37,593 nucleotides of DNA from Prevotella sp. (GCA_017477435.1 JAFUVV010000032.1:1-37593), one strand, 5' to 3'. Shown: positions 1-9,002, counted from the first letter of the stretch. The notes: generated by a model not told the origin, from the letters alone. Made by a program: numbers and translations.

Positions 1-384
1 CGATGACGATAACGTTAACGATGACGTTAACGATGACGATAACGATGACCTTTAACTACGGAACTCACAGAAGAGGACGTAAAATTCAGTTTTATTCGTT
101 CTTTACTTTCCCTTTCGGGCATGCCCTCAAACAGTGACCTTCGGTTCCGTAATAAAAAATAAAATCTGTGAGATCTGCGAGATCTGCATGAAACAACGAA
201 AACGATGACGTTTAACTACGGAAAGCGCGGAAGAAACAGAATTATTTTCGTTGATTTCGAAATTTTAGTATTCTTTCGGAATGAATATTTAGATTCCGAA
301 AACTGGCGAAAAAACGAAAAACAACGAAAACGAAGGACGATGACGAGTTATCACCTCCCTTCGATTAGTGGATGGTAATAAACT
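1..384. repeat. non-coding left edge with degenerate short repeats
   Basis: I see no convincing gene here. Bases 1-50 are a run of ACGATGACG/TTAACG-like units. The string AACGATGAC followed by C or G and TTTAACTACGGAA occurs twice (about 41-63 and 200-222). Bases 163-188 hold a small tandem repeat of GAGATCTGC. One copy of a dispersed hairpin repeat lies at 101-138. The stretch is downstream of the MATE gene and may continue beyond the window. Confidence 0.6.
101..138. repeat. dispersed hairpin repeat, copy 1
   Basis: The sequence has a conserved left flank CTTTACTTTCCCTTTCGG, a short palindrome GGGCATGCCC, and a conserved right flank CTCAAACAGTGACC. A second copy with the same flanks but a different, still self-complementary centre is at 31242-31282. 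Both copies lie downstream of a minus-strand gene. Confidence 0.7.
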
Positions 385-1692
385 TCAGTTATGAATTAAT
401 TTACCGAAAAGCATCTTCTGGAGTACGCCACGCGCGACGAGATAGACGATCAGTGCCAGCCACAACGCGTGATTTCCAATAGATGGGAACAGCAGGAAAA
501 AGAGCAGGAAGAATAGTCCTGTGGCAACGGCCGACGAGAGGAGCATCTCACGCGAGGCGGTCAGTCCGACATAGATACCATCATAGACAAATGCCGCCAT
601 TCCCGCAGCGGGAATAGCAAGTGCCCACGGCATATAGACCATCGCAACCGTACGAGCCGACGAATCGTTGGTGAGCATGTTGACAAGGGCATGTCCGCCA
701 AGGAGATAAGCAATCGTGAAACAGGCTGCCACGCCCCACCCCCATACGAACAGCCGACGACACGTAGACAACAGTGCATCGCTATTGGCCGCACCAAAAT
801 ACTTGCCCGACAATGCCTCACCGGCAAAGGCGAAACCGTCCATCACATAGGAGAAGAGCGTGAAGAATATCATCAGAATGGTGTTGGCCGACAGTATCAA
901 CTCTCCCTGACGGGCACCGGCAGAGGTGAAAAAGAGATTTACCCCCACAATGCATACCGTGCGAAGGAAGATGTCGCGATTCACTGCAAGATATCCTCGT
1001 AGCATCCCCTTGCATCGGATTGCAAGACGAGAGAAACTGTCAAGATAGCGATGAAGACGACCGTAGTATATCAACAGCAACGCCGACGACAATGCAAAGC
1101 CCACCCATTGAGCGACGAGTGTCCCCCAGGCGACGCCCTCCACCTTCATGCCAAAGCCAAACACCAGCAGTGCACTCAGGGAGATATTCACCACATTCTG
1201 CACAATGGCCACAATCATGGGGCTGTGTGTGTCCTGCATGCCAATGAACCATCCGCTCAACGCATTCACGCCAAGCACAGCAGGTGCGCCCCATATACAT
1301 ATATCAAAATAGACGGAGGCCAAACGAGTGACTTCGTCCGTGGGCGACATGAGAAGCATCAGCCCGCGGAAAAGAGGAACATTGAAAAGCATTATCAGTA
1401 ACGATATCGACAATGCTATCGACGAGGAGCAGGCAAGAGAATCGATCACTCCCCGCATGTCGCGACCGCCAAGCTTCTGAGATGTCTTACCACTCGCCGA
1501 CATGCGAATGAAGCCAAGCAACCAGTACATCACATTGAATGACATTGTGCCGACAGATATCGCAGCGATGTATTCCACGCCACCCATGTGACCGACGATG
1601 GCGATATCGACAAGCCCAAGAAGAGGTACCGTGATGTTGGACACTATCGACGGTACGGCAAGACGGAGTATTTTGCTATCCAACTGATTCAT
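385..1692 (-). CDS. MATE family efflux transporter, DinF type
   Basis: A 435-residue inner-membrane protein of the multidrug and toxin extrusion (MATE) family, which exports compounds in exchange for Na+ or H+. The N-terminus reads LAVPSIVSNITVPLLGLVD followed by IAIVGHMG, which closely resembles E. coli DinF, so I place it in that subfamily rather than NorM. Hydrophobic segments run through the whole chain, as expected for about 12 helices, and the length is normal. The ATG at 1692 lies 12 nt downstream of a -7-like TAATTTCG (complement of 1705-1712). It is divergent from fmt across about 165 bp. The substrate cannot be read from the sequence. Confidence 0.9.
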   Translation of the reverse strand: MNQLDSKILRLAVPSIVSNITVPLLGLVDIAIVGHMGGVEYIAAISVGTMSFNVMYWLLGFIRMSASGKTSQKLGGRDMRGVIDSLACSSSIALSISLLIMLFNVPLFRGLMLLMSPTDEVTRLASVYFDICIWGAPAVLGVNALSGWFIGMQDTHSPMIVAIVQNVVNISLSALLVFGFGMKVEGVAWGTLVAQWVGFALSSALLLIYYGRLHRYLDSFSRLAIRCKGMLRGYLAVNRDIFLRTVCIVGVNLFFTSAGARQGELILSANTILMIFFTLFSYVMDGFAFAGEALSGKYFGAANSDALLSTCRRLFVWGWGVAACFTIAYLLGGHALVNMLTNDSSARTVAMVYMPWALAIPAAGMAAFVYDGIYVGLTASREMLLSSAVATGLFFLLFFLLFPSIGNHALWLALIVYLVARGVLQKMLFGKLIHN

Positions 1693-1704
1693 AAAATGAT
1701 GCCG

Positions 1705-1712
1705 CGAAATTA
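1705..1712 (-). promoter_or_regulatory. probable -7 element of MATE promoter
   Basis: The minus strand reads TAATTTCG, matching TAnnTTTG at seven of eight positions. I could not find a good -33 TTTG at the right spacing, so this is weaker than the other promoters in the window. Confidence 0.4.
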
Positions 1713-1819
1713 CAAAAATAAATCAAGAACATAAAAAGAAGTGAGATATTTTTATTGCAGGAAGACTCGGATAATTCGGAATAATCGGAGTACTCCGAAA
1801 AACTTTTATCCTTATTTAT

Positions 1820-1850
1820 TTTGCATTCCGCCAAAGTATGAGTAACTTCG
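1820..1850 (+). promoter_or_regulatory. sigma-ABfr promoter of fmt operon
   Basis: TTTG at 1820-1823, a 19-nt spacer, then TAACTTCG at 1843-1850. The -7 element lies inside the longest possible fmt reading frame. This argues for the ATG at 1859 as the real start and implies a near-leaderless message. Confidence 0.75.
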
Positions 1851-1858
1851 CAGCCACG

Positions 1859-2833
1859 ATGAAGAAAGAAGACCTGAGAATTGTGTTTATGGGAACGCCC
1901 GAGTTTGCCGTAGGTTCGCTGAAGGCTCTCGTCGAAGGCGGATACAATGTCGTTGGCGTAGTCACCCAACCCGACCGTCCTGTGGGGCGTCACGGTTCAG
2001 TACTACAACCACCCGCAGTGAAGCAATATGCCTTGGAAATGGGACTGCCCGTACTGCAACCGGAAAAGATGAAGGACGAGAACTTCATTGCCGAACTGAG
2101 GGCGCTGAAGGCAGACCTGCAGGTGGTCGTAGCTTTCAGGATGCTACCAGAGATAGTATGGGCGATGCCACAATTCGGGACTTTCAACGTACACGCATCG
2201 CTCCTGCCGCAATACAGAGGCGCAGCTCCAATAAACTGGGCCATCATAAACGGAGAGACGGCAACAGGAGTGACAACGTTCTTCCTCGACCACGAAATTG
2301 ACACTGGCAGGATTATAATGCAGAAGACATTCGACATTCCCGACGATGCCAACGTAGAATATGTTTACGATGGACTGATGAAGCTTGGTGCAGAAACATG
2401 TCTGAAGACAGTCGATGCCATCATCGGCTCTGAAGGTAAGCTGAACACAACACCGCAAAGCGAATGCTGCAATGTGGAACTGAAGCCAGCACCGAAGATA
2501 TTCAAAGAGACATGTCGGATTGACTTTACAAAAACTGCGAAGGAAGTGCACGATTTCGTAAGAGGGCTTAGTCCGATACCCGGAGCATGGGCAGATTATT
2601 CTCCACAACGCACCACCTTCAACGTAGAGTCGACAGAAGCGGCTCTTCCCGTGAAGATATATGAAACCCGAAAGACAGGCATAACGACAGAGAAACATCC
2701 GGGAGAGATAAAAATAGAGAAGAAGCAAATGTTTGTAGCTACGGCCGATGAATGGATAGAAATACTCATTCTCCAGATGCCAGGAAAGAAACGAATGGCT
2801 GCAAGCGACTATATAAACGGAATGAAACACTAA
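1859..2833 (+). CDS. fmt: methionyl-tRNA formyltransferase
   Basis: Formylates initiator Met-tRNA using 10-formyl-tetrahydrofolate, in the cytoplasm. The N-terminus reads LRIVFMGTPEFAVGSL, typical of Fmt. The catalytic region contains FNVHASLLPQYRGAAPINWA and, further on, FFLDHEIDTGRI, which supply the catalytic His and Asp. The C-terminal part fits the Fmt tRNA-binding domain. From the ATG at 1859 the protein is 324 residues, normal for the family. An upstream in-frame ATG at 1838 would add seven residues, but it overlaps the -7 promoter element, so I reject it. It leads an apparent operon with the tsaC gene (12-nt gap) and the ClC gene. Confidence 0.95.
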   Translation: MKKEDLRIVFMGTPEFAVGSLKALVEGGYNVVGVVTQPDRPVGRHGSVLQPPAVKQYALEMGLPVLQPEKMKDENFIAELRALKADLQVVVAFRMLPEIVWAMPQFGTFNVHASLLPQYRGAAPINWAIINGETATGVTTFFLDHEIDTGRIIMQKTFDIPDDANVEYVYDGLMKLGAETCLKTVDAIIGSEGKLNTTPQSECCNVELKPAPKIFKETCRIDFTKTAKEVHDFVRGLSPIPGAWADYSPQRTTFNVESTEAALPVKIYETRKTGITTEKHPGEIKIEKKQMFVATADEWIEILILQMPGKKRMAASDYINGMKH

Positions 2834-2845
2834 CACGACAGAAAG

Positions 2846-3415
2846 ATGAAATTTGAAGACGACATACGACAAGCAGTGGAAGTGATGCGACGCGGAGGAG
2901 TGATCCTCTACCCTACCGACACAGTGTGGGGAATAGGTTGCGATGCCACCAACGCTGAAGCGGTGAAGAGAATCTACGAAATAAAACACCGTGACGACAG
3001 CAAGGCCATGATCTGCCTTGTAGATTCCGACGGACGGCTGAGCCGATACGTAAGAAACGTACCGAGCGTGGCATGGGACATCCTCGAACTTGCAGTGAAA
3101 CCAACGACCGTGATACTCGATGGCGCCGTGAACCTTGCACCAAACCTTATCGCCGACGACGGAAGCATTGCAATGAGAATAACACAAGAGAAATTCTCAA
3201 AAGAGCTATGCTACCGCATGCAAAAGCCCATCGTCAGTACGAGTGCCAATATCAGCGGCGAACCCGCTGCGCAAAACTTCCGAGACATATCAGAAGAGAT
3301 TCTGAAGGCCGTGGACTACGTATGCTGGACACGTCGACAGGAGCATCAGCCACACACTCCAAGCAGCATTATCAGGCTGAAAGGCAACGGAGAAGTGAAA
3401 ATAATTAGAAGCTGA
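2846..3415 (+). CDS. tsaC: threonylcarbamoyl-AMP synthase (TsaC/Sua5 family)
   Basis: Makes threonylcarbamoyl-AMP from threonine, bicarbonate and ATP, the first step of the t6A37 modification of ANN-decoding tRNAs. The sequence opens with GGVILYPTDTVWGIGCDAT and continues with IYEIKHRDDSKAM, the conserved YrdC-fold substrate-binding segments. It then has STSANISGEPA. At 189 residues it is the short TsaC form without the extra Sua5 C-terminal domain. It lies 12 nt after fmt and 18 nt before the ClC gene, so co-transcription is likely. With fmt this gives two adjacent genes affecting tRNA quality and initiation. Confidence 0.92.
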   Translation: MKFEDDIRQAVEVMRRGGVILYPTDTVWGIGCDATNAEAVKRIYEIKHRDDSKAMICLVDSDGRLSRYVRNVPSVAWDILELAVKPTTVILDGAVNLAPNLIADDGSIAMRITQEKFSKELCYRMQKPIVSTSANISGEPAAQNFRDISEEILKAVDYVCWTRRQEHQPHTPSSIIRLKGNGEVKIIRS

Positions 3416-3433
3416 CGAACGGATGAATACCAA

Positions 3434-5224
3434 ATGAAAGGCGACAAAGAACATACCGACAAGATTGCGTTGTGGCTTTCGGAGCACCTCTCCGAACGCC
3501 ACCTGACGATCCTGCTTGCCTTCGCTATAGGAGTCCTGGCATCGGTTGCAACAATCGTGCTCCACTTCCTCATACGCCAGATACAACAACTGCTCACCGA
3601 CGGCTTCTATGAGAAAAGCTACAACTGGCTGTACCTCGTATTTCCTATTGTAGGTATCTATATTACATCTCTCTTCGTGAGATATGTCGTCAAGGACAAT
3701 ATTTCGCATGGTATTACGCGTGTCCTCTATGCCATATCCACAAAGCGTTCGCGACTGAAAAGGCACAACTGCTGGACATCGGTCGTGGCATCGGCCATCA
3801 CAATTGGCTTCGGAGGATCGGTCGGTGCAGAGGCACCTATCGTGCTTACAGGCTCTGCTATAGGCTCAAACCTCGGACAAAGACTTAATCTCGACAACAA
3901 GACACTCATGCTTCTTGTGGGATGTGGCGCTGCAGCAGCAATAGCAGGCATCTTCAAAGCGCCCATTGCAGGACTCGTCTTTACGCTCGAAGTGCTGATG
4001 GTGGATCTGACCATGGCATCACTAATGCCAATACTCATATCGAGCGTCACAGCAACATGCTTCACATATCTCTTCCTCGGCGAAAAGTCGCTTTTCAACT
4101 TCACTCTCAGCGATGCCTGGAGAATTGACACCATTCCCGCAGATATACTGCTTGGGGTGTCGTGTGCAGTGATAAGCCTCTACTTCATTCGGATGATGAA
4201 TTTCACGGAAGGAATCTACTCACGAATGAAGGACAAGCCATACGCCAAGCTTGCCCTCGGAGGTATCACCCTGAGCTTGCTCATCTTCCTATTTCCATCA
4301 CTCTATGGAGAAGGATATAACTCTATAAACATTCTATTGAATGGGAAAAACATAAGCGACTGGCAATCAATAATGAACAATTCGATGTTCTATGGCAGTG
4401 AAAAGATGCTAATTGTTTACATTGCCCTTGTCTTGCTTACGAAAGTTTTTGCCACTTCAGCGACAAACGGTGGCGGCGGTGTAGGAGGAACATTCGCTCC
4501 ATCACTTTTCATTGGAGCCTATGGAGGATTCCTTTTTGCCCGACTTTGGAACACGGCTGGTTTTGGGGTGTCGGTATCAGAAAGCAACTTCACCATGCTC
4601 GGTATGGCAGGGGTGATTGCCGGAGTGATGCATGCGCCACTGACAGGCATATTCCTCATCGCAGAGATTACCGGAGGCTATGACCTTTTCATGCCACTGA
4701 TAATAGTGAGCATCGTGTCGGTCATGGCAACGGGCATATTCGAGCATCATAGCATCTATGCCACCCGACTTGCCCGACAAGGACGTCTCGTGACACACCA
4801 TACAGACAGCGCTGTGCTCACGTTGATGAACCTCAACAGCGTGATAGAAAAGCAATACAATGCCGTCGGTGAGGATATGCCGCTCGGAAAACTTGTGAAG
4901 ACGATAAGCAGAAGCGATTCGGGATTTATCCCTGTGACAGACACGGGAGGCACACTGCTTGGAGAAGTGGATATAACGAAGATTCGTCACATAATGTTTA
5001 GGACCGAACTTTATCAACGATTCACCGTCAGCCAGGTAATGACTCCCCCGCCGGCAGTACTGACGGAGAATGATCCGATGCAAGACGTGATGCGGGCTTT
5101 TGAAGAGACGAATGCCATCTATCTACCCGTGACAGACATGGAGAAACATCTCATAGGATATATCTCAAGGGTAAGACTGTTCGATACGTATCGGAAGATG
5201 GTTGCCGACATGTCGTCGGAATAG
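3434..5224 (+). CDS. ClC-family chloride channel/transporter with CBS pair
   Basis: A 596-residue inner-membrane ClC protein with a cytoplasmic CBS-domain pair at about residues 455-590. Family motifs are present: GSVGAEAP at about 129-135 supplies the external gating glutamate (E133), and GGTFAPSLF matches the GxFxP selectivity motif. Around residues 177-189 the sequence is APIAGLVFTLEVLMV. The residue aligning with the inner proton glutamate of E. coli ClcA (E203) appears to be valine 187, as in eukaryotic ClC channels. This hints at channel-like rather than H+-coupled transport, but some bacterial exchangers also lack that Glu. Last gene of the fmt operon; convergent with the histidine kinase gene. 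Confidence 0.9.
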   Translation: MKGDKEHTDKIALWLSEHLSERHLTILLAFAIGVLASVATIVLHFLIRQIQQLLTDGFYEKSYNWLYLVFPIVGIYITSLFVRYVVKDNISHGITRVLYAISTKRSRLKRHNCWTSVVASAITIGFGGSVGAEAPIVLTGSAIGSNLGQRLNLDNKTLMLLVGCGAAAAIAGIFKAPIAGLVFTLEVLMVDLTMASLMPILISSVTATCFTYLFLGEKSLFNFTLSDAWRIDTIPADILLGVSCAVISLYFIRMMNFTEGIYSRMKDKPYAKLALGGITLSLLIFLFPSLYGEGYNSINILLNGKNISDWQSIMNNSMFYGSEKMLIVYIALVLLTKVFATSATNGGGGVGGTFAPSLFIGAYGGFLFARLWNTAGFGVSVSESNFTMLGMAGVIAGVMHAPLTGIFLIAEITGGYDLFMPLIIVSIVSVMATGIFEHHSIYATRLARQGRLVTHHTDSAVLTLMNLNSVIEKQYNAVGEDMPLGKLVKTISRSDSGFIPVTDTGGTLLGEVDITKIRHIMFRTELYQRFTVSQVMTPPPAVLTENDPMQDVMRAFEETNAIYLPVTDMEKHLIGYISRVRLFDTYRKMVADMSSE

Positions 5225-5337
5225 GAAATAATTGACAATGGATAATGCTTTGAAGGAGTTAACGTACTGCCAGAGCATTCGGCGGAAAACGGGAGTTAAC
5301 TCCAGAAGTTGAGCACATGCAACTGTCTTGCTTTAGC

Positions 5338-6270
5338 TTAATGTTTTTTCTTCAGCGAGAAGTTGACAACTAATCCGCGGGGTTCTGCGTTTTGAGCAGA
5401 GATAGTACCGCCGTGCATCAGCACTGCGTTTTTCACTATTGCAAGTCCCAACCCTGTACCACCGAGCTGACGGCTGCGACCTTTGTCAACGCGATAGAAG
5501 CGTTCAAAGACACGACCGAGATGCTCATCGGCAATGCCTTGACCATTGTCGGCGAAAGTAAAAAGCCAATGCGAGGATGTCTCCTCCGCAGTAAGTTCGA
5601 TCGTTGTTCCCTCGCCGGCATAGTTGATAGCATTATCAATCAGATTTCTGAATATGCTATATAGGAGTGAGGCATTTCCTATCACCCAAATATCCTCCGG
5701 CAGACAGTTGTGGAGCTTCATCTTCTTGGCAGCCAACGCGAGAGCCACCTCCTGAGAAATATCGGCCACAAGCTGCGACACATCCTGCCTCTCCATTCCA
5801 AGCACATCGGGAGCATAGTCCATACGATTGAGTATGGATATATCCTGCAACAGGGCGCTGAGCCTTTGTGCCTGGCTGTGAGCACGTTCGACAAACTGCA
5901 GCCGGGTGGTTTCGTCTATGTTGGGATGATTGAGAATAGTCTCTGTATACCCAAGAATACTTGAGACAGGCGTTTTCAGTTCATGGGCGATATTGTGAGT
6001 CAGCTGTCTGCGCATCCGTCCCTCCTTTTCTGCCTGCTCACGACTTATGCGCTCATCCATCCTATGGGCATATCGATTGAGAAGAAATCCCAATCCCACC
6101 ATTACCACAACCGAGAAGACAAGCAGATGCCAGTCGCTTGCTTCTGTGAATGGAGAGAGGAACACACGGTCGTAATCCTCAAAAAGAATGAAAATGACAG
6201 CATAGACAAGAAATATCAGCATTACGCTGAAAAACATCTTCCGTCCTTCTGTGAATCGTTTCTTTTTCAT
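5338..6270 (-). CDS. sensor histidine kinase, PhoR-like
   Basis: A 310-residue membrane histidine kinase. Two transmembrane segments (about residues 12-30 and 48-65) enclose a very short external loop, so there is little room for a periplasmic sensor domain; PhoR kinases share this. The H-box is HNIAHELKTPVSSILGYTE with phosphoacceptor H96. The ATPase domain shows NLIDNAINYAG (N), DNGQGI (G1), ERFYRVDKGRSR (F) and GGTGLGLAIVKN (G2). A longer frame begins at a TTG at 6282. I chose the ATG at 6270 because it overlaps the stop of the response-regulator gene in an ATGA, indicating translational coupling. Assignment to phosphate sensing is inferred from the neighbouring Na/Pi transporter and its PHO-box-like repeats. 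Confidence 0.92.
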   Translation of the reverse strand: MKKKRFTEGRKMFFSVMLIFLVYAVIFILFEDYDRVFLSPFTEASDWHLLVFSVVVMVGLGFLLNRYAHRMDERISREQAEKEGRMRRQLTHNIAHELKTPVSSILGYTETILNHPNIDETTRLQFVERAHSQAQRLSALLQDISILNRMDYAPDVLGMERQDVSQLVADISQEVALALAAKKMKLHNCLPEDIWVIGNASLLYSIFRNLIDNAINYAGEGTTIELTAEETSSHWLFTFADNGQGIADEHLGRVFERFYRVDKGRSRQLGGTGLGLAIVKNAVLMHGGTISAQNAEPRGLVVNFSLKKKH

Positions 6271-6917
6271 GGCTGAAAGCAATATCCATATCCCTGACGG
6301 GTGACAATATTTGCGGCATACGAGCCAAGTTTCTTTCTCAATCGGGTGATGTTGACATCTACGGTTCTGTCGGTGACTATAACGTCATTTGGCCACACCT
6401 TGCTAAGCAGTTCTTGCCGTGAGAACACTTGCCCCTGATGAGTGAGGAACAGGCGAAGAAGTTCATATTCCGTCTTTGTCAGAGATATCACCTCGCCATC
6501 AACCCTTGCAGTCTTCCCTCCTTCGTCAACTTCAAGTCCGTTAAAGTTTACGACATCCCTTGCAGCAGATCGTAGCAGTACGGCTTTCACCCTCGCTATC
6601 ACCTCGCGCACCGAGAAAGGCTTCACCACATAGTCGTCGGCACCAAGGCTGAATCCTTCGAGCACATCTTCTTCGCTGTCCTTTGCTGTGATGAAAATAA
6701 CAGGCACAACCCCATTCAGCTGCCGTGCAAGCTCGAATCCGGACATGCCCTCCATCATCACATCGAGAAGGATGAGGTCATATCTCCCATGCCCCAGCCG
6801 CTGGAGCGCCTCTTCTGCAGAGTAAGCCACATCGGCCGTGAATCCTTCGGCAGCGATATTAAAGCGAAGTATCTCGCATAAGTCGCGCTCATCGTCTACT
6901 ATCAAAATGTGCTTCAT
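6267..6917 (-). CDS. OmpR/PhoB family response regulator
   Basis: A 216-residue response regulator. The receiver domain starts MKHILIVDDE, giving the acidic pair D8/D9, with phosphoacceptor D52 in LILLDVMMEGMSG. ITAKD and DDYVVKPFS supply the conserved Thr and Lys. The C-terminal winged-helix DNA-binding domain contains LTKTEYELLRLFL and DRTVDVNITRLRKKLG, as in PhoB. The open frame extends upstream to 6953, but the ATG at 6917 starts exactly at the conserved domain and lies downstream of a promoter, so the longer form is rejected. It is the first gene of a two-gene unit with the kinase. It may act on the Na/Pi gene just upstream. Confidence 0.93.
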   Translation of the reverse strand: MKHILIVDDERDLCEILRFNIAAEGFTADVAYSAEEALQRLGHGRYDLILLDVMMEGMSGFELARQLNGVVPVIFITAKDSEEDVLEGFSLGADDYVVKPFSVREVIARVKAVLLRSAARDVVNFNGLEVDEGGKTARVDGEVISLTKTEYELLRLFLTHQGQVFSRQELLSKVWPNDVIVTDRTVDVNITRLRKKLGSYAANIVTRQGYGYCFQP

Positions 6918-6922
6918 CAGTG

Positions 6923-6954
6923 CAAAGGTAATAACAAATTGACAAATTAACAAA
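6923..6954 (-). promoter_or_regulatory. sigma-ABfr promoter of the two-component operon
   Basis: On the minus strand TTTG (complement of 6951-6954), a 20-nt spacer and a perfect TACCTTTG -7 element (complement of 6923-6930). The ATG follows after five bases, so the message is predicted to be leaderless or nearly so. Confidence 0.75.
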
Positions 6955-7086
6955 TTTAGGTTTTCAGTTTACAGTTTTAGGTTTTCAATTTTAGGTTTTC
7001 AACTTTCAATTTTCAACTTTCACCTTTCAACTCATATCACCTCACGACCTCAAAACTGAAAACTTAAAACTAAAAACTAAAGAAAA
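6955..7086. repeat. low-complexity repeats of AAAACTGAAAAC type
   Basis: The gap between the regulator promoter and the end of the Na/Pi gene is filled with degenerate units such as AGGTTTTCAATTTT, CAACTTTCAATTTT and AAAACTGAAAACTT. No gene or hairpin terminator is evident. Similar text occurs at 11018-11092 and 30600-30635. Confidence 0.6.
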
Positions 7087-8802
7087 TTACTTCAGCCTTG
7101 CCTCAACGACATTAACCACATAGTCGCCAAGCTTTTCAAACTCATTCACCATGTCTACGTACATCGTACCCACAGCATAACCATACTCATGCTCGTTCAC
7201 CTTACGGATATTATCGTCCTTCAACTGAGTACGCAGGGCATTAATCTCGTTTTCCAAACGGAACGTCTCGTTGAGTGAGAAATCGCCACGACGGCCAGAG
7301 AGGACATTGTTCATACGAGTAAGCGACTCATCCACAAGTGCCATCAAATCGCGAAGATGACCATTCTGAGCATCGGTGAAGCTCATCGTCGACTCCATGC
7401 GGCGGTTCAAGATGCGAGCAAGATTGTAACACGCATCGCCAATACTCTCCAGCTCACTTATCTCGCGCATCATACGACGTATCTTCTCCTTCGTCTCGTC
7501 GGAAAGATGAGCATCGCCCACCTGTTCAAGATAGCGGGCAATCTCTATCTCCATATTGTCGCTGATACCCTCATACTTCTCAATACGACTATAAAGCTTT
7601 ACGAAATTGCCTCCATCCTTCTCTTCGGTTAGATCCCTCACCATGCCGAACATCCTCTGCATCCTCATCCCGAAAAGACCTATCTCCTTCTGGGCCTGAA
7701 GGACAGATATCTCCGGTGTCTTCATCAGTCCACCTTGTATATATATCAGACGGCTATCCTCCTCATCATCGGCACGCTTGCCACGAATGACGCGACACAC
7801 AATCTTCTCTATCTGGGGGATGAACCATATCAGTATGCCCGTGTTTATCAAGTTGAAACACGTGTGGAACGTGGCGAGCACAAAGCTCAGCTTGGCAGCA
7901 TTAGCCAAGAACGCCTCGCGACCCACACTGTCTACCGTCATCGTCACATCATAGCCCACCAGGCCACACACCATATTCACAAACGGACGGAAGAATATCA
8001 ACACCCACATCACACCAAACAGATTGAAGAACAAGTGGGCAAAAGCCGCCCGGCGCGCCTGGGTACCAGCGGAATAGGCAACGATATTCGACGTGATCGT
8101 CGTACCGATATTCTCACCCATCACAAGTGCAATACCCTGATAAATGGGCAACACACCGCTCGAACACAATATCATCGTGATAGCCATCACCGCTGCCGAC
8201 GACTGCACACACATCGTCAGCACCCCGCCGATGAGGAGAAACAATATCGTCGTCGTGAAACTATGAGGATCGAAGCGCGAGAAGAAGTCGAGCACCACCT
8301 GCTGCTCGCCAAGATTCATGTCTACACCCGTCTGCCGGAGAGTGCCAAGACCAAGGAGCATAAACGCCACACCATAGACGAAATCACCCACCACATGGCG
8401 GCGCTTGCTATATATAAGGACAATGGCAACGATGAACGCCGGATAGACAAAATCGGTAATATTGAACGAAAAGCCCGCCGACATTATCCACGCCGTCAGC
8501 GTAGTACCGATATTAGCCCCCATAATCACCGATATCGCCTGGGCAAGCGTCAGCAGCCCCGCACTGACAAAGGACACCGTCATCACCGTCGTCGCCGTCG
8601 ACGACTGCACAGCCGCCGTGACAAACACACCCGTCAGCATACCCGTAAAACGGTTCGTCGTCATACGCCCAAGCACATGGCGCAACTGCGGACCAGCCAG
8701 CTTCTGGAGAGCATCGCTCATCATCTTCATACCATACATCAACAGCGCAAGCGAGCCAAGCATGCGGAAGAACAAAAACGTATAACTGTCGGAACTTAAC
8801 AT
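7087..8802 (-). CDS. Na+/phosphate cotransporter with PhoU-like tail
   Basis: A 571-residue NptA/YjbB-type Na+/Pi cotransporter in the inner membrane. Two inverted transport repeats carry the QSS signature: AAVQSSTATTVM at about residue 63 and MCVQSSAAVMAI in the second half. Each is followed by a GxNIGTT motif (GANIGTTLTAW and GENIGTTITSN). After about residue 340 the chain becomes soluble and helical, as in the PhoU-like domains fused to many members. A promoter and three 11-bp-period GTAACAT repeats sit 40-100 nt upstream. With the PhoR/PhoB-like pair just downstream on the same strand, this reads as a phosphate-starvation uptake unit. That regulatory link is inference. Confidence 0.92.
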   Translation of the reverse strand: MLSSDSYTFLFFRMLGSLALLMYGMKMMSDALQKLAGPQLRHVLGRMTTNRFTGMLTGVFVTAAVQSSTATTVMTVSFVSAGLLTLAQAISVIMGANIGTTLTAWIMSAGFSFNITDFVYPAFIVAIVLIYSKRRHVVGDFVYGVAFMLLGLGTLRQTGVDMNLGEQQVVLDFFSRFDPHSFTTTILFLLIGGVLTMCVQSSAAVMAITMILCSSGVLPIYQGIALVMGENIGTTITSNIVAYSAGTQARRAAFAHLFFNLFGVMWVLIFFRPFVNMVCGLVGYDVTMTVDSVGREAFLANAAKLSFVLATFHTCFNLINTGILIWFIPQIEKIVCRVIRGKRADDEEDSRLIYIQGGLMKTPEISVLQAQKEIGLFGMRMQRMFGMVRDLTEEKDGGNFVKLYSRIEKYEGISDNMEIEIARYLEQVGDAHLSDETKEKIRRMMREISELESIGDACYNLARILNRRMESTMSFTDAQNGHLRDLMALVDESLTRMNNVLSGRRGDFSLNETFRLENEINALRTQLKDDNIRKVNEHEYGYAVGTMYVDMVNEFEKLGDYVVNVVEARLK

Positions 8803-8846
8803 GTTTTTATTTTACTATTTTACTATTTACCTTTCAACTTCCACTG

Positions 8847-8876
8847 CAAAGGTACACATATAGCGACATTCCCAAT
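8847..8876 (-). promoter_or_regulatory. promoter of Na/Pi cotransporter gene
   Basis: A perfect -7 TACCTTTG (complement of 8847-8854) with an imperfect -33 ATTG (complement of 8873-8876) at an 18-nt spacing. The weak -33 overlaps the first of three direct repeats, as expected for an activator-dependent promoter. Confidence 0.7.
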
Positions 8877-8903
8877 GTTACATTCATGTTACGATTATGT
8901 TAC
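8875..8903 (-). promoter_or_regulatory. candidate PHO box: three GTAACAT direct repeats
   Basis: On the minus strand, GTAACAT occurs exactly three times (complement of 8875-8881, 8886-8892 and 8897-8903), each copy offset by 11 bp. PHO boxes bound by PhoB/PhoP proteins have 6-7 bp direct repeats with the same 11-bp period, and the sequence is close to the B. subtilis TTAACA half-site. The array abuts the -33 region of the Na/Pi gene. Confidence 0.65.
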
Positions 8904-9002
8904 AAAACATTTTCCCCCGTCACCACTTCCTCACATAGCAAACTATTGCAGTCAATGCATAACGCCCCGCCGTTGAAACATCCGATAATCATATCGCTAC
9001 TA

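Noticed and set aside
1838-1858. Longer fmt start at the ATG at 1838
   Set aside because: The added codons overlap the -7 promoter element TAACTTCG, and homologues begin near MKKEDLRIVFMG.
5225-5337. Terminator between the convergent ClC and kinase genes
   Set aside because: A palindrome GGAGTTAACTCC (5292-5303) and a repeated GGAGTTAAC are present, but there is no long stem or T-tract.
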